DNA of 64,000 nucleotides. Origin: Pelecanus crispus. Taxonomy: Eukaryota; Chordata; Aves; Pelecaniformes; Pelecanidae. Positions within the stretch are counted from its first letter, which is position 1; every line of letters starts with the position of its first letter. The position numbers and the translations under genes are program-made. The notes under the pieces are model-generated. The model searched no databases, was not told where the DNA came from, and saw only the letters and a list, made by a program, of their open reading frames with translations. The DNA lies in contig NC_134643.1 of assembly GCF_030463565.1 (NCBI RefSeq), positions 18,055,606 through 18,119,605 on the forward strand, given 5' to 3'. Positions 33,201 through 44,330 of the stretch are shown here, one piece after another.

Positions 33201-35164
33201 ACAGCATCTGCTACAATTACACCCCAGTCAGCTTCCCCACAAAGAGTGCCAGGGTTTAAGAGAAATGTGTATTATCCCAGCCACCCTCGGAAAGCCCTCA
33301 GCATTAACACAGCCCAACAGAGACCACAACCAGGCTCACTCCCTTCCTGAGGTTTTACTAATAAGTAAAAACCTTAACACAGCATAAACTTCAGCACAAC
33401 CTTCTTCTCCAAGTCTCACAGTCATCAGAATTTGCTTCTTTTGCCATGAATCCTTTCCATAAGCAACAGGCTTCTGTTCCCTTCATATCCCACTTCAACT
33501 CAACTGGACCCACCGGGGGTCAACCCGTCAGCAGCAGCTCCTGTCCTTAGGAGTAATTCAGTAAAGTTGCTCTGAAGCCAGGGAGAGGTCAGAGCCTGCT
33601 CACCACTTACAGGCAGATGATCTCCAGCTGACCTGGAGCAATCCTGCCGGGCAGGCGAAGCAAGCAAGGCGTCGCAGCAGCTCAGCTACTCCGCAGCACT
33701 GCAAGCTGTATGAATCTGCTCGGCAATTCGCAAAGTACAGATGATCGGAAATGGAAGCGAGAATAAAAATCACAGGTGGCTGGGGTCTGTAATACTAACG
33801 ACCCATTACACATCAGAAAGGTGTTTTACTTATTCCATGACATCCTATGCTACTGAAAAGAAAAAACATAGATTCTAAATAAATTGCTCTGTGCCTAATA
33901 AAAATCGCTTGATCTTTGACCTCATCATTTCAGTTTCTCTGGAAAAGCAGAAGACCATATACTTACTTAGTCTGCTGTATTTAAATAACTCCTCCCACAA
34001 TTTAGCCATGGACTCTAAACTAGTAATGATAATAAGCCTAAAGAACTGGTATGGCATTTAAGCAAACTATTTTTGTGGATTTTACGGAGTAATGGAGAAT
34101 TATCAAAATTCTAGACTATTTTCATCGGTGCTGAAAAGGGCATCCATTAAAAATGTACTAATTCAGCCATGGCCAACAATATGAAAAGCTACAGCCCAAA
34201 ACCTGCAGGCCATAAGGGGAAAGTGGGTGGGAGAGGGAGAAAAAGAAACCCCAGGAGATGAAAGCTGCTTCTGAGTTGAGGCAGGGGTTATGTGGGAACC
34301 AACGCAGGCACGTGTGGCACCTCTTCCTCCCACACGCTCCATCCCCAGATTTCAGTAGGTTTCTGTGACCTTTTCCAGTGCTACAGACAATTTGTGTAGC
34401 AAAAAGAAACAAAAGCAGGGATCGTACCCCAAAATATTTACTCTGGCCATACCACGTTGGTGGGAATAATATGTACGGAGAGAAAACCATGCCAAAGTGG
34501 AAAGCTGTATTGCCAAATTAGACTGAAGATCAGAGCAAGGTCATTAAGGTTTTTAAGAATGATGTGATGGGTACATCACAATGTAAGTATTACCACGTCC
34601 TCACTGACAGGGGTGAAACAAGCCCAGCAAAACCTTTTAACAACCTTCATGCCATGTGTACGTGTCTAATGCACATGTACTCAACAGACCTGGGCAGCGA
34701 GCACCACCAAATCTCCTCCTACATGCGAAGAAAGAGCCAGGTGAGGGCATGATGTATGCAGCTGTAATCAGTCATGACTGACTCCTTCTAAATGAGTCTC
34801 TAACTTCAGTCATCCTTTCCCAGCTACACTACCCACATTTCAGCAAGTCCTGAAAATGATTAAAAAAAAATCAGCGGAAAGCATGCAATTAATGAGAAAG
34901 TCAGGAATACGTGAAAGCTGCTTTATCATGACTGTAAAGCACGGGTGCCGGGGAACATGAAGTGTAAATGCAGGAGTCGTGGGTACCACACAGGTACATC
35001 CAGAAGGACTGCACGCCGTGCCACAAGCTAAAGGGCAGCGAGTGGCACAGAGTCAGATTTCATTGCTACAGGATACTGAAAATATTGTAATGTGTGTATT
35101 AATAATTCATTTGGCACGGTGATAGCAATTTTAGTGTAAAATGGAGATGTGAGACTAGTACTGG
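30296..35164. other. AT-rich single-copy DNA
   Basis: No coding gene was recognised. Open frames are short (60-110 codons). The block is AT-rich and low in repeats, as in avian gene deserts. One very good splice-acceptor-like site at 32555-32556 is entered separately. Confidence 0.5.
32514..32689 (+). other. Splice-acceptor-like site with exon-like interval, non-coding
   Basis: A branch-like ACACTAAT (32519-32526) is followed by a pyrimidine tract (TTTTCTTTTCTCTTCTTTTC) and TAG at 32554-32556. The next GT with a fair donor context is AAAGTAAGG at 32690-32691, which would make an exon of 133 bases. All three frames contain stops, so any exon would be untranslated or part of a long non-coding RNA. 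Nothing else supports transcription. Confidence 0.15.
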
Positions 35165-35290
35165 AACCTGCAGGGAAACAAAGATCAATGTCCTTCCCCA
35201 GATCTCACATCATCTAATAACCGGACCGGGAATACGATCCAGGACTGCTGACACCTTTCTCTGCTGCAGCCGCTAGCTCACATTACCGCA
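35165..35290 (-). mobile_element. MIR-like ancient SINE remnant, minus strand
   Basis: Read on the plus strand, the segment follows the reverse complement of the mammalian/amniote MIR core in order. It has GGGAAACAAAGATCAATG (MIR: GGAAACTGAGGCACAGAG), then CCTTCCCCAGATCTCACATC (TTGCCCAAGGTCACACAGC), TAATAACCGGACCGGGAATA (TAAGTGGCAGAGCCGGGATT) and CGATCCAGGACTGCTGACAC (CGAACCCAGGTCTGCTGACTC). The alignment was made by eye. It would be an old CORE-SINE copy with the tRNA-like head at the right. Confidence 0.5.
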
Positions 35291-35670
35291 GGCGGAGAGT
35301 CCTCTGAGCGTTAGAGGTCATCTTCTGCACGAAGCAGGAAAATGGAGAGCCTGTTAGATGGAAGGAGAGGAGAAAAGCATGGCTGGGACAGCACAGCAAC
35401 GCTCCACCAAAGAGGGGAGGTGGCTACTCTCAGAAACAGGTCAGGGTGAGCACTAAGGACACAAGAGTTATTGAAGGTAAAAGTAAACTCTGGCACAAGA
35501 ACTGACAATAAACCGTTTTAAAATGTTCATGGATAAATTTACGCTAGAGATGAGAAGAAGGAACCTCACTTACATCCTTACTTGGAAGTGGGAGGATGAA
35601 AGCAAGAGATGAGGGGAGAAGGATGAAGAAGCTCATGCCTTCTATAGTTCAAAGACAAAACATTATTTTT

Positions 35671-35706
35671 GGTTTGTTTTTTTTTTTTTAAAAAAAAAAA
35701 CAAACC
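35671..35706. repeat. Perfect-arm A/T inverted repeat
   Basis: GGTTTG plus 13 T is followed directly by 11 A plus CAAACC, so the left and right arms are reverse complements over at least 17 bases with almost no loop. It could extrude as a hairpin or cruciform. No transposon ends or target duplication were recognised around it. Confidence 0.85.
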
Positions 35707-38700
35707 TAGGATATGGCTCCAGCAATAGCAAGTAACTGCTCTACATTAACCAGACAGTGTCTTTCTGTTCTATGTTGCTGTGCTACTGAAGAATTGTTAC
35801 CAAAATGCACAGAGGTCCTTCACTTTGCACCTCTCTCTTCTTCATTGTTCCTTCCTTCTTTCTCTTACAGCCATTACAAGTGGCAGGAGGTTCAAAGCCC
35901 CAGCAGGTTTGCTGCCACTTGGTCCCGTCCAACATGTGATATTTGTACAGAGATTAACACGTTACTTTGAATGGCCACGGGGTTGAAAAGCTTGCAGTTC
36001 TCCTGAAACATTGAATAAAATGGCTTTCAAGCCAGGTGAGGCCATACCCAAATTCCATGTCGTACGAATTGCCTGTGAATGGTGTTTTAATTTAGCTCTA
36101 ATTTGTGACAGAATCATTATGACATGGACTTAGTGTGCTAGTCACTATACTGATACAAGCTAAAAAAGGCCATCGCCCTTCCAGAGAAATCAAAGCATAA
36201 TACGGGATACATCAATATTTACATCAGGCACGGGTGTAAAGAGCTCTCTGCTGAAGACTTGGTTGCAACCACTAGACCAGCAGTGAAGAAAATGGGGGTT
36301 GCTGGACATAATGTCAGCCCTAAAATAAAATTCCAGCAGTCCTGGCTGGTCAGCAGCAATTAGAACAATTAAATGTAAGGCTCTCTTTGAAAACACTTAT
36401 GTGTTTTGAAAAGTCAGCAGGTTCAAAATGCCAGCAGAGTGCCACATTATCTGTGCCATACTGTTATTTTTAACCATCCATGGCTCCATCCTCCTACACT
36501 CACTTGCTTCCTGAGGCTTCCACACCTTAAGTTTCCCCATTGCTATGGTCTCCCAACCTGTTTCTTCCTCAGATGAAGTGCTCACCCTTTGCTCTTCTTC
36601 CTCCCTGCTGGTGCCTCTCTCAGCACGCACCCTCCACAGAGCTCATCAGTGCCCCTGCTTCAAGAAGCACACCCACAGGGTGACTCCCGAGTGCTTATCT
36701 TGAGTTGTGCCCCAGTTATCAAGCAGGCGCAATTGATAGGAAGGACGATCGGAGCTGGGCTGAGGACCCACAGTGCAGGAGAGGAGAGAATATGGGATTA
36801 ATTCTGGTGTGGGAGAAAGGGGAAGGTGCGACAGAATGGCGAGACAGCTGCAGCACCCGTATCTTCAGGGCAGAGCTGCTGTATCTGCAATGCATTTTAA
36901 GGCTTATAGATGTGAAGAATGGAAACAGCCCATATTTATATTGGGTAGGGTCAGACAGCTCGTTCCTGATGGGATGCTTCCTGCCTCCTGTCTTGCAGCA
37001 CCCCGCTTGTTACTCAAGCATTTTCCAGGTCCCACAGGGGACCCAAAGAGGACGTCTCCCTTTCTGTCAACACAGCAGCAGCTTTCCTACCCTTCCTTCA
37101 TCCATGTTTGTCAACGGCTCACTTCAGTTCTTTTGGTTTTCCCCCTTCCTTCCCATTCCTTGATTCTGCCTGCCCTTGTGACACAGAAATGAGGACTCTT
37201 ATCAAATGCTTTCCCTGGCCTTCCTTCACACTAAGTGCTGAGCTCCAGCGCTGTCTCAGCTGTTCCTTCCTCTCTGCCCTCCCTGCACCTCATTTCAAGA
37301 ATTTCCTCTGCAAAAACGTCACACGTTTTTCTGCTCAAGCTTCCTCTCACTTTCCAGGGTAACTCACGTCCTCTTCGTAACTCCCAATAACTGAGAGGTG
37401 CACTTTCAGTTCCTCCTACCCCTTCTCCCATTGACTCCTGCGCACACTCTTGTGTTTTGTTCTCATTCATATCTTCCTGTCTCCCTTCGTGTAGTATTTT
37501 CTGCTTGACAAACCTCAGTCTACTACACACAGTCTCTCTCCTCACAAGAGGCAGGGTCACACAGGTTATACAAACAGGTTACAAGGAGAGATTTTATGTG
37601 CCCAAAAGCATGTCCGTTTTCCCTGACTCTGTCTGTTGGCCTAATACAAACATTGCCTCTGCTGACAAAACTTTGCCCTCTTAAATCCTTGATCATCATG
37701 GCTACAACCCCACAGTTTCTTCCTCAGCACACACCTCCCACAATTATTACCTGGGGGGTGGTCCTCTACCTTCAGCTGATGCACCTCAACTCTCCAGGTG
37801 GCACATCTCATGTCAGAGATGAGTCCTCTGCAAACAGAAACTCCAGAAACTCGCTCTTCCCTGATCCTGGGGTAAACGACAGTTTTTAACACATAACACA
37901 GACAACCTTACTGCAATGGACTGCCTGTGTATTCTCACCAAATTCAGAAAAAAAAACCCCCAACCCTATTCTATAAGAAGTTTTAAGGCTGGTAAGATAG
38001 CAAGGTAAACAATCCCCCCTGACAGATCGTATCTTCAAGAGGGTCGGTGAAATAATATGACAAGGGTGGTGATTAACTCTCACCACAAAGGAAAATGTTG
38101 AGTTGATGGCATAAAAAATCCCCCACTCTCTTTATGAGTCAGGTAAGCTGCCAGAAAGCGGAGGTGGAATCCGTGGGATGGAGCTGTTTTCATTCCAGCC
38201 AGTTAGTAGTACGCTTTTTGAAAGACAAAAAAAAAAAAAGCTTAATTATTAAATCAGTTTTTTTTTAAACTAAGAGTCTTACTTAAATAGCAAAATCTAA
38301 CATTTGCCCTTGATCCCCAATGATGCTGTTTGTAGACAGTGATAGTCAAGGGGAAATATTATTAAACAACTCCACCCCCACCCCCTGAGGTTAATGTAGC
38401 ATTTTTGGGTTACCCATCTATTCTTCCATCCCCCACCCAATGCATATGATCCTGCAGTCACAGCTCTCCCCTCTCCCTCTGGCTCCAGAAAAAAAGGGAA
38501 GCTGACAAGCTGAGATCCCAGCCTCGCCTCACACAGAGCCCTTCTCAGAGGCAGAGCTTAGCTCTGACGAGCAGAAAAGCATTTCTCTCCCAACACGTGC
38601 ACAAAGGTGGCTTACCAAATGTATAAAACAAAACAACTGGCAAAAAAGAAAAGCATTTGGTGCGGTCTTATTTTGGATCATTCCAGGCTTCAAGGGATAA

Positions 38701-39079
38701 TTCAAATAGATGGCGCTGTCCCTTACCTAAACTTACAGACTTTTCATTCCCAAAACCCAGAAATTCAGAAATGTGAAGAAAATGCCATCAGGTCCTTGAG
38801 TTCAGGGGGCTTACAATCCTCCTCTGGTACTGTCAGTGGGAGCACAGCAACTGCTCTGTTCACAGCGCAGCCTGAACGAGCTGCCTTCTCAAGTCTACTT
38901 CTGAATTTCGGAACATGTCCCACACACTTGATTCTTCAGTCTACCCGATAGGTGTGTTTGAGGATGGGCATGAACAGCGTTATTTCAGGTGCTGAGAAAG
39001 GGATGCAATAGGATCAGACTATCAACATGAGTAATTTCTTTGTTTCAGCTGAGGAATGGAAGATCTGGAGTGGAGTAGA

Positions 39080-39108
39080 GATATATGCATACACATATAT
39101 ATATATAT
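39080..39108. repeat. AT/CA-type dinucleotide microsatellite
   Basis: ATATATGCATACACATATAT followed by further AT units forms an alternating purine-pyrimidine tract of about 29 bases. It lies directly upstream of the polypurine tract. Confidence 0.85.
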
Positions 39109-39120
39109 GCACAAATGTAA

Positions 39121-39490
39121 GTCAGGAGAAAGGAGGGAGGAAGACAATGACCAAAGGACAGCATGGAGAAAAAATGTCAAGAGAGTAAGGCAGTGAACTG
39201 AGGTGAGATGTCAGAAAGGAGACAGGAAGACAGGGTATAAAAACCAGGACAGAAAAAGAGAGAGAAAAAGATGTAAGAAGGAGAGGATATAAAGTGGACA
39301 AAAATGAGAGAAAAGGTGTGAGTGGACAAAAAGCAGAGAGAAGGGGGAAGGTAAAGTAACCAGCACAATGTTTGGCAAGACAGAAATACTGAAGCATAAA
39401 TAAGACACAGAGGAGAGAGAAGTGGAGGGTCATAACAAGAAAGACCTTGCACAGCAGAGATGATGTGAAATAAGCAGTTGGAGAAAAAAA
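39121..39490 (+). repeat. Long G/A-rich (polypurine) tract
   Basis: For about 370 bases the plus strand is dominated by A and G (blocks such as GGAGAAAGGAGGGAGGAAGA, AAAAAGAGAGAGAAAAAGAT and GCAGAGAGAAGGGGGAAGG), with few pyrimidines. The opposite strand gives Leu/Ser/Phe-rich frames (39122-39547) that are artefacts of this composition. Confidence 0.8.
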
Positions 39491-41661
39491 ATCACCTGCC
39501 AGAACAGCACTTCTGAGAGTCGTGGGTGAGAGGTGCTGCTGCCCCAAGGGGGGACAGAGTCAAGCCCCGGGAAGTGACAGACTAAATCCAAGGAGAACAA
39601 AGGATGAGGCCAGGAGAAGACAAACGATACCCTTGTACTAGGTTGCTGCCTTTTGTCCAAAAAAAAATCATGACGGTAATTGAAATTGCCACTTAGACCT
39701 TACATCTGAAACCTTAAACGCTTATTTTTTCCCAATACAACCCATCTTCTTCCTTCTTCTCTCCCCGTGTTGGATTAAATTAATTACTGTACACTCCACA
39801 GTTATACCTCCCTGCTAGGGAAGAAAACCCCAGACACCATTACGCAGACCTTGCTCTCTGGCTCCCTTTGCATACAGAGACTTCTGTAGAAATGTTTTAG
39901 TTGACAAAGCTAGATTTCCTGCAGCTCCAGAATTAACCGTGATGGAATTGGGTATCATTAGCAGGATGAGGAAAGAAAGAGGAAGCAAACAGGGGTGTGT
40001 GCTCAGGGAAAAGGCTTTGTTTTTATGATTAGGAAATCTTATGAGTATAGAGGGAAAAAATTGCTGCTGGTAAATAATCTGTCACTCCTTTGCAGATCAA
40101 ATAATAGGAACAAAAGAGGAGGGTGCAGGACTTACATTCATGTTGCCAGATTCCTTCCGTTATTAACATGTGTTCAATGGAATAAAAACATAATCATGAA
40201 AATAACACACTATAACAAAACTACTACGGAGGCTACAGAGTAAAAACCCCAGGAAGATCAAACAGTGTTCCCAGGGTAGCACCAGTCTGAGAAACCAGAG
40301 CTTTATTAGTAGTAACAGGAGCAGCATACGGAGATGAATGAAACCGTGTTTGTAAATGTGATATGCAATTGCACATTCTTGCTTGGCTTTCCTTTTTCAC
40401 AATCTGACTCAGCCTCCACATGGCTCCACTCCCCCATCTTTTGATTCATAAATTCTGAATCTCAAAAAATAAAAAGTGACAAAGACGGCATGCAAAGGGC
40501 ACGAGACGACGTGAAATACGAGGACGCTGGCGAGTGCGGAACGTGCCGTCAGTCACCAGCCTGCAAACAGGCAAATCTGCCGGAGAAAAGCAGCGGAGCC
40601 AGGGCCACCCCCTCCAGGGGCTCGCTGGAGGACGCCGCGCAGCAAACCGTGGCTCGCCTCCACTGCGCTAGAGGCACGCGCTGAGGTAGACAAATCTATT
40701 ACAAAATTGTATAATATTGCTTACGCTGCACGGCAGCCGCTCCGTTAGGCAGTCCCTGCATTGCCAAACCCAGAAGATGGGGCATGAGAGGAATGAGAAG
40801 TAAAAGCGTTTCTTATGGCACATACTCCCTGTATTTCTTAAGCTACGAAAAAGAGATCAGGGTTAACAACAAGCAGCGCAAAACACAACGAACGGTGCAC
40901 GAGCCACGGTGTACAGCCCGATATGCTTGCTAACTGATTAACAAACATACGCAGTGTTGACGTCGAGGTGTCTATAGGCAGGAGCGACCCCTTCCCCGCG
41001 GGCCTGGGCTCCCGAGCGTGCGTGCGGGGAGGCCGCCGATGGCCAGCCTAGCCCCCCGGTACCGCCGGCCCCCCGCAGCCGGTGCCACGGCGCGGCCCAG
41101 AGCGGGTACCCCGGCCGGGACTGCAGCCCCCAGCCCTGCCGCCGCCGTGCCCAGGCTCGGGCATGCGCTTCGCCCTCAGAGCCCGCTTAACCGGAGCGGT
41201 GGTACGATTCCTACGGCTGCAGCGAAGCACGGGCAAGGCCGCCGCCGTGTCGGTGTATCTGTCAAGCCCGGAGCAGGACGAAGCCCTGATCCTGCCGGGC
41301 TCAGGACCCGGCCAGAGCGCACGCTCCCGCTACCCATACACAGCATCACGGTACAGGCGGTATAGCAAATAGCATACTTAGACAGCGCGGTCCCCGCTGC
41401 GGGCTACTCCGGTGCGCAACGCATATAGCGGAGGGCAGCACAGACCGCAGCGCCGGCAGCCAGCGCGCTATGGAGGATCTTGCCTGCTGGGCGTCTGGGC
41501 TCCTTCGCAGCCGGGCTGCAGGCGCCGGCGCGGCGCAGGGCAGGTGCAGGCCGGGCTCGGCGGCGGCGGCGGCGGGGCCGGGCGGTTGCTCGTCGCCGCT
41601 CCGCGCCGAGCCTGCGGGCGCCGCGCCGGGCAGGGCCGACCGCGGGAGCCGCCTCCGCCGC

Positions 41662-41695
41662 GGGAGCGGGAGCGGGAGCGGGAGCGGGGGCCGGG
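41662..41695 (+). repeat. (GGGAGC)n tract with G-quadruplex potential
   Basis: GGGAGC is repeated four times and followed by GGGGGCCGGG. This gives six G-runs of three or more with 2-3 base loops, a classic G-quadruplex pattern on the plus strand inside the CpG island. Confidence 0.85.
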
Positions 41696-42103
41696 CTGCG
41701 GCCGGCGGGCGCCTCGCTCTGCGCCGCCGCGCTCCTGCGGGCCGCGCCGCGCCGCCCCCCGGCGCCGGCCCCGCCCGCCCCCGCCTCTGCGGGCTCCCGC
41801 CGCGGGGCCGCCGGCGGCCGGGGGCGGGGCGGGCGCGGCCCCGGCGAGCGGCTCGGGCGCGGCGGCGGCGGCGGCGGCTGCGCAGGGCGCTCGGCACGGC
41901 CGCGGCGGCGGACGGGCACCTGCTGCCGCCCTCGCCCGCAGCGGGCAGGGGCGCCGCGCTTTGTCCGGGGCTGAGCGGGCGCGCCCGGCCCCGGCGGCGC
42001 CCGGCCCGGCCCGGCGCAGCGACCGGCGGCTCTCGGGGCGTCGCCTGGCTCCGGCGGCCTGGGCACCGCGGGAGCGTGAATGAGAGTTTGCTCCGATTTA
42101 CGA

Positions 42104-42114
42104 GCAGGGTGAGT
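42104..42114 (+). other. Consensus splice donor, candidate end of first exon
   Basis: GCAGG/GTGAGT places GT at 42109-42110 with a full GTGAGT match to U1 snRNA. Just upstream the composition drops from extreme GC to GCGTGAATGAGAGTTTGC, and just downstream begins a (TAA)n-poly-T tract, as expected at an exon-intron border. The exon would be mainly 5' UTR. Whether the open frame crossing it (41470-42147) is translated is unknown. Confidence 0.5.
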
Positions 42115-42143
42115 GCCGCGCCACGCCGCCTCTGGGCGGGGGA

Positions 42144-42196
42144 TTAATAATAATAATAATAATATTCTTTTATTCTATTTTTTTTTTTTTTTTTTT
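42144..42196. repeat. (TAA)n microsatellite followed by T19 run
   Basis: About six to seven TAA units at 42144-42163 lead into TTCTTTTATTC and an uninterrupted run of 19 T at 42178-42196. The tract lies 35 bases inside the putative first intron. Confidence 0.9.
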
Positions 42197-42766
42197 GTCC
42201 GAGCCTTTCCGCCCCCAGCCCGGCGCCAAGCTCCCCGGGCCGGACGCGCCCCCGCACGGCGGGCAGGGCTGGGTGCGGGGCGCGGTGCCTCCGCCCGGCC
42301 GGGCCCGCCCCGCCGCCCCCCGGGACGGGGACCCCCGGGAGGGGGTCGCTGCCCCCGTTCCCTCCGTCGCCTTTTGTTCGGCTCTGTCGGGGAAGGGGGG
42401 GGGCGGAGCGGGGGGCTGCGGGGGAGCCCCCGGGAGCTCGGCCGGTGGCTCAGTCTTTCTGGGCCTTCTCCGACCGTCTGCGGGAGCCGGGCGAGCGTCC
42501 CCGCGGGCGCTGGGGGTGCCCGGCGGCTCGGCGCTGCCCCCCGCGGAGCCGTCCCGGGCGGCGGGGACCGGAGCGCATCGCCGCCGCCGGAACGCGGGGC
42601 CGGGGGTCGCGGGCCGTAGCGAACACGGCGTGCGTGGGGCGGCGGGCAGCCCGGTAAAGGTCACCTCTGTCCGCACAAACGCGGCTCGCCCCCCGGGTCT
42701 CCCGAGTTGTTGTTGTCCTGGGGACCGTGCGGTGGCTGCGGGCACGGCGTGCCTGCCAGAGCCGCT

Positions 42767-42787
42767 CCTCCTCCTCCTCCTCCCCCT
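42767..42787. repeat. (CTC)n trinucleotide tract
   Basis: About six CTC units are followed by CCCCCTC near the right edge of the CpG island. It is simple-sequence DNA. Confidence 0.75.
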
Positions 42788-43680
42788 CACGCTGCCGTGC
42801 AGTTGGCTTTGATCATGGTGGTGGTTCCTACGGCTGCTCGCAGGGATCCCCCTTGGCGAGGGGGGGCCCTTAGCGAGGGGGGGGGGCCCTGCGAGCTGCA
42901 TCGCACCCCTCCCTTACCTCTTCCCGCCCCCCCCGGGCCGGGGTGGCCTCGGGGCGGCATCCGAATTGGGAATAAGACCTGGGAACGTTGTTTCTGTTTT
43001 GAGGTTTGCATCTTGAGCTTTGGCTGAGCCGGGGCCTGGCCGCGGGTTCGCATTAAATAGCAGCCAGCGGCATCCCGGTCCCCCAAAGCCCGCGGTGTCT
43101 GGCTGCGTCTTGACGTGGAGCGACGAGGCATGGGAGTGTCGGAGGAGTGGGAGCAGAGCAATGCTGCTGGAGAGCTTACTTTCAGCTTACTTTCAAGGAG
43201 ACTGAGGGGACGGCAGAGCCATGGTGCTGGCTAAATGGCTTTTCCACGGTCCAAGCTGTCAACCCGGGCTCCTTCAGAAAAGCTCCAGTAGGTGCGCATG
43301 TATTTCGGGAGCCCCCTGCGCGTGCCTCTGTGGGTCATCACTGGGCTTCAATGTACCTGTGGGGCAAACGGGGGAAAATAACAGCTTTTTGTCACGTTTT
43401 CGTGTCATGCTTCGTTACTGCAGCTGCAGAATTTCAGTTTGAATAGATGTGGTACTGTTAAGCTTGTGTGAATGCGCAATGAATGATGGACAAGTTTTCG
43501 GGTATCGCACTTCCAGTGGTGGTTGAGATGTGGGGGAGGACGGGAAATATTAAATAAAGTAGGGGTCCCAGGTACCTGTGCTCTGCATTATTGACAGTAT
43601 TCTGCCTTGGTTTTTAACATGTGGTAAGTAGTTTCGTTCCTCAGAATTAGAGGTGCCTTAAACCTTTTTATTTTTTTTTT

Positions 43681-43720
43681 AAATGCCATATCTAGTTATC
43701 AAATGCCATATCTAGTTATC
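43681..43720. repeat. Two exact tandem copies of a 20-bp unit
   Basis: AAATGCCATATCTAGTTATC occurs at 43681-43700 and immediately again at 43701-43720 without mismatch, following a run of T/A. It looks like a recent slippage-type duplication. Confidence 0.9.
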
Positions 43721-44089
43721 AAGTTGTTGAGAAAGGGAGGGCTTTTTTTAGTCTTAGTCTGTGTTTTTCTGAAGCTGACATTTAAGCTACTAGCTGTGAA
43801 ACTGAGGAAATATAGAAAGAATTGGTGGTATTATGATACCGAATTGTGCAAAAATCCTTGAAAGCCTCAGTTGCGTTTCACCGTTTTCCATATGGTGGCC
43901 ACAAGTATGTTTGGCTCATTCCTCTGCCGTAATAAAGGTGGTTTTGGGCTGAGGTGCCAGGCTGAACTGAAGATGAGCCATGTTGTGTTTCCAGCTCCGC
44001 GGGTAAGCTGAAGGAGATGGTTTTGGACGGGGGCAGGTGGGACTAACCTGAGCGAAAGCGTCAGACTGGTGGGTTTGGGTTTTTTTCTC

Positions 44090-44330
44090 TGAACTGTGGC
44101 GGTGGTGAGACCTGTCTGCTCAGCACGTCCTGGGTCGGGGGGTGGCTGTCGAGCGGGGCGGGGGAGGCTGCTGCTGCTTGAACGCACGTGTGCCGCTCCC
44201 CGGCGCGGTGCGGCTTCTGCTCCGGGTGAAGGCATCACCCAGACTTTGACCTCCCTCCTGGCCCGCCTGCCCGCCTTGCCAGCATCGCTGTGGCCTGGTG
44301 ACCTGACGTCAGCGCCAGTCGTGGAGGAAG
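44090..44330. promoter_or_regulatory. Secondary CpG-rich patch with GC box and perfect CRE
   Basis: A GC box (GGGGCGGGGG near 44155-44164), CACGTG-like ACGCACGTGTG near 44183 and a perfect palindromic CRE, TGACGTCA at 44304-44311, lie within 160 bases. The patch is about 2 kb downstream of the main island. It could be an alternative promoter or an enhancer responsive to CREB/ATF factors. Confidence 0.4.

Larger units (their letters stand above)
35707..40480. other. Single-copy non-coding DNA with simple-sequence tracts
   Basis: No exon was recognised. Overlapping frames at 36705-37192 and 37231-37560 are open on both strands and carry no domain. Contents include an A12 run (38229-38240), an AT microsatellite (39080-39108) and a long polypurine tract (39121-39490). 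Confidence 0.5.
40481..42960. promoter_or_regulatory. CpG island, probable promoter of a plus-strand gene
   Basis: CpG frequency rises near 40,480-40,690 and is very high from about 40,980 to 42,960, with long G+C-only blocks (for example around 41,560 and 41,820). Flanking DNA on both sides is CpG-poor. A CRE-like TGACGTCG lies at 40958-40965, and a strong plus-strand splice donor at 42109. Together these suggest a housekeeping-type promoter and first exon. Many long open frames on both strands (up to 243 codons) are Arg/Ala/Pro/Gly-rich by composition, and I accept none of them as protein. Divergent transcription toward the left is possible. I do not recognise the gene. Confidence 0.8.

Noticed and set aside
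39122..39547. Membrane-protein-like Leu/Phe/Ser-rich minus-strand frames
   Set aside because: They result from the complement of a polypurine tract, and three overlapping frames show the same composition.
41346..42901. Many Arg/Ala/Pro/Gly-rich frames of 160-243 codons on both strands
   Set aside because: All six frames are open because the CpG island contains few A/T-rich stop codons. No frame has a recognisable domain or codon bias distinct from the others.
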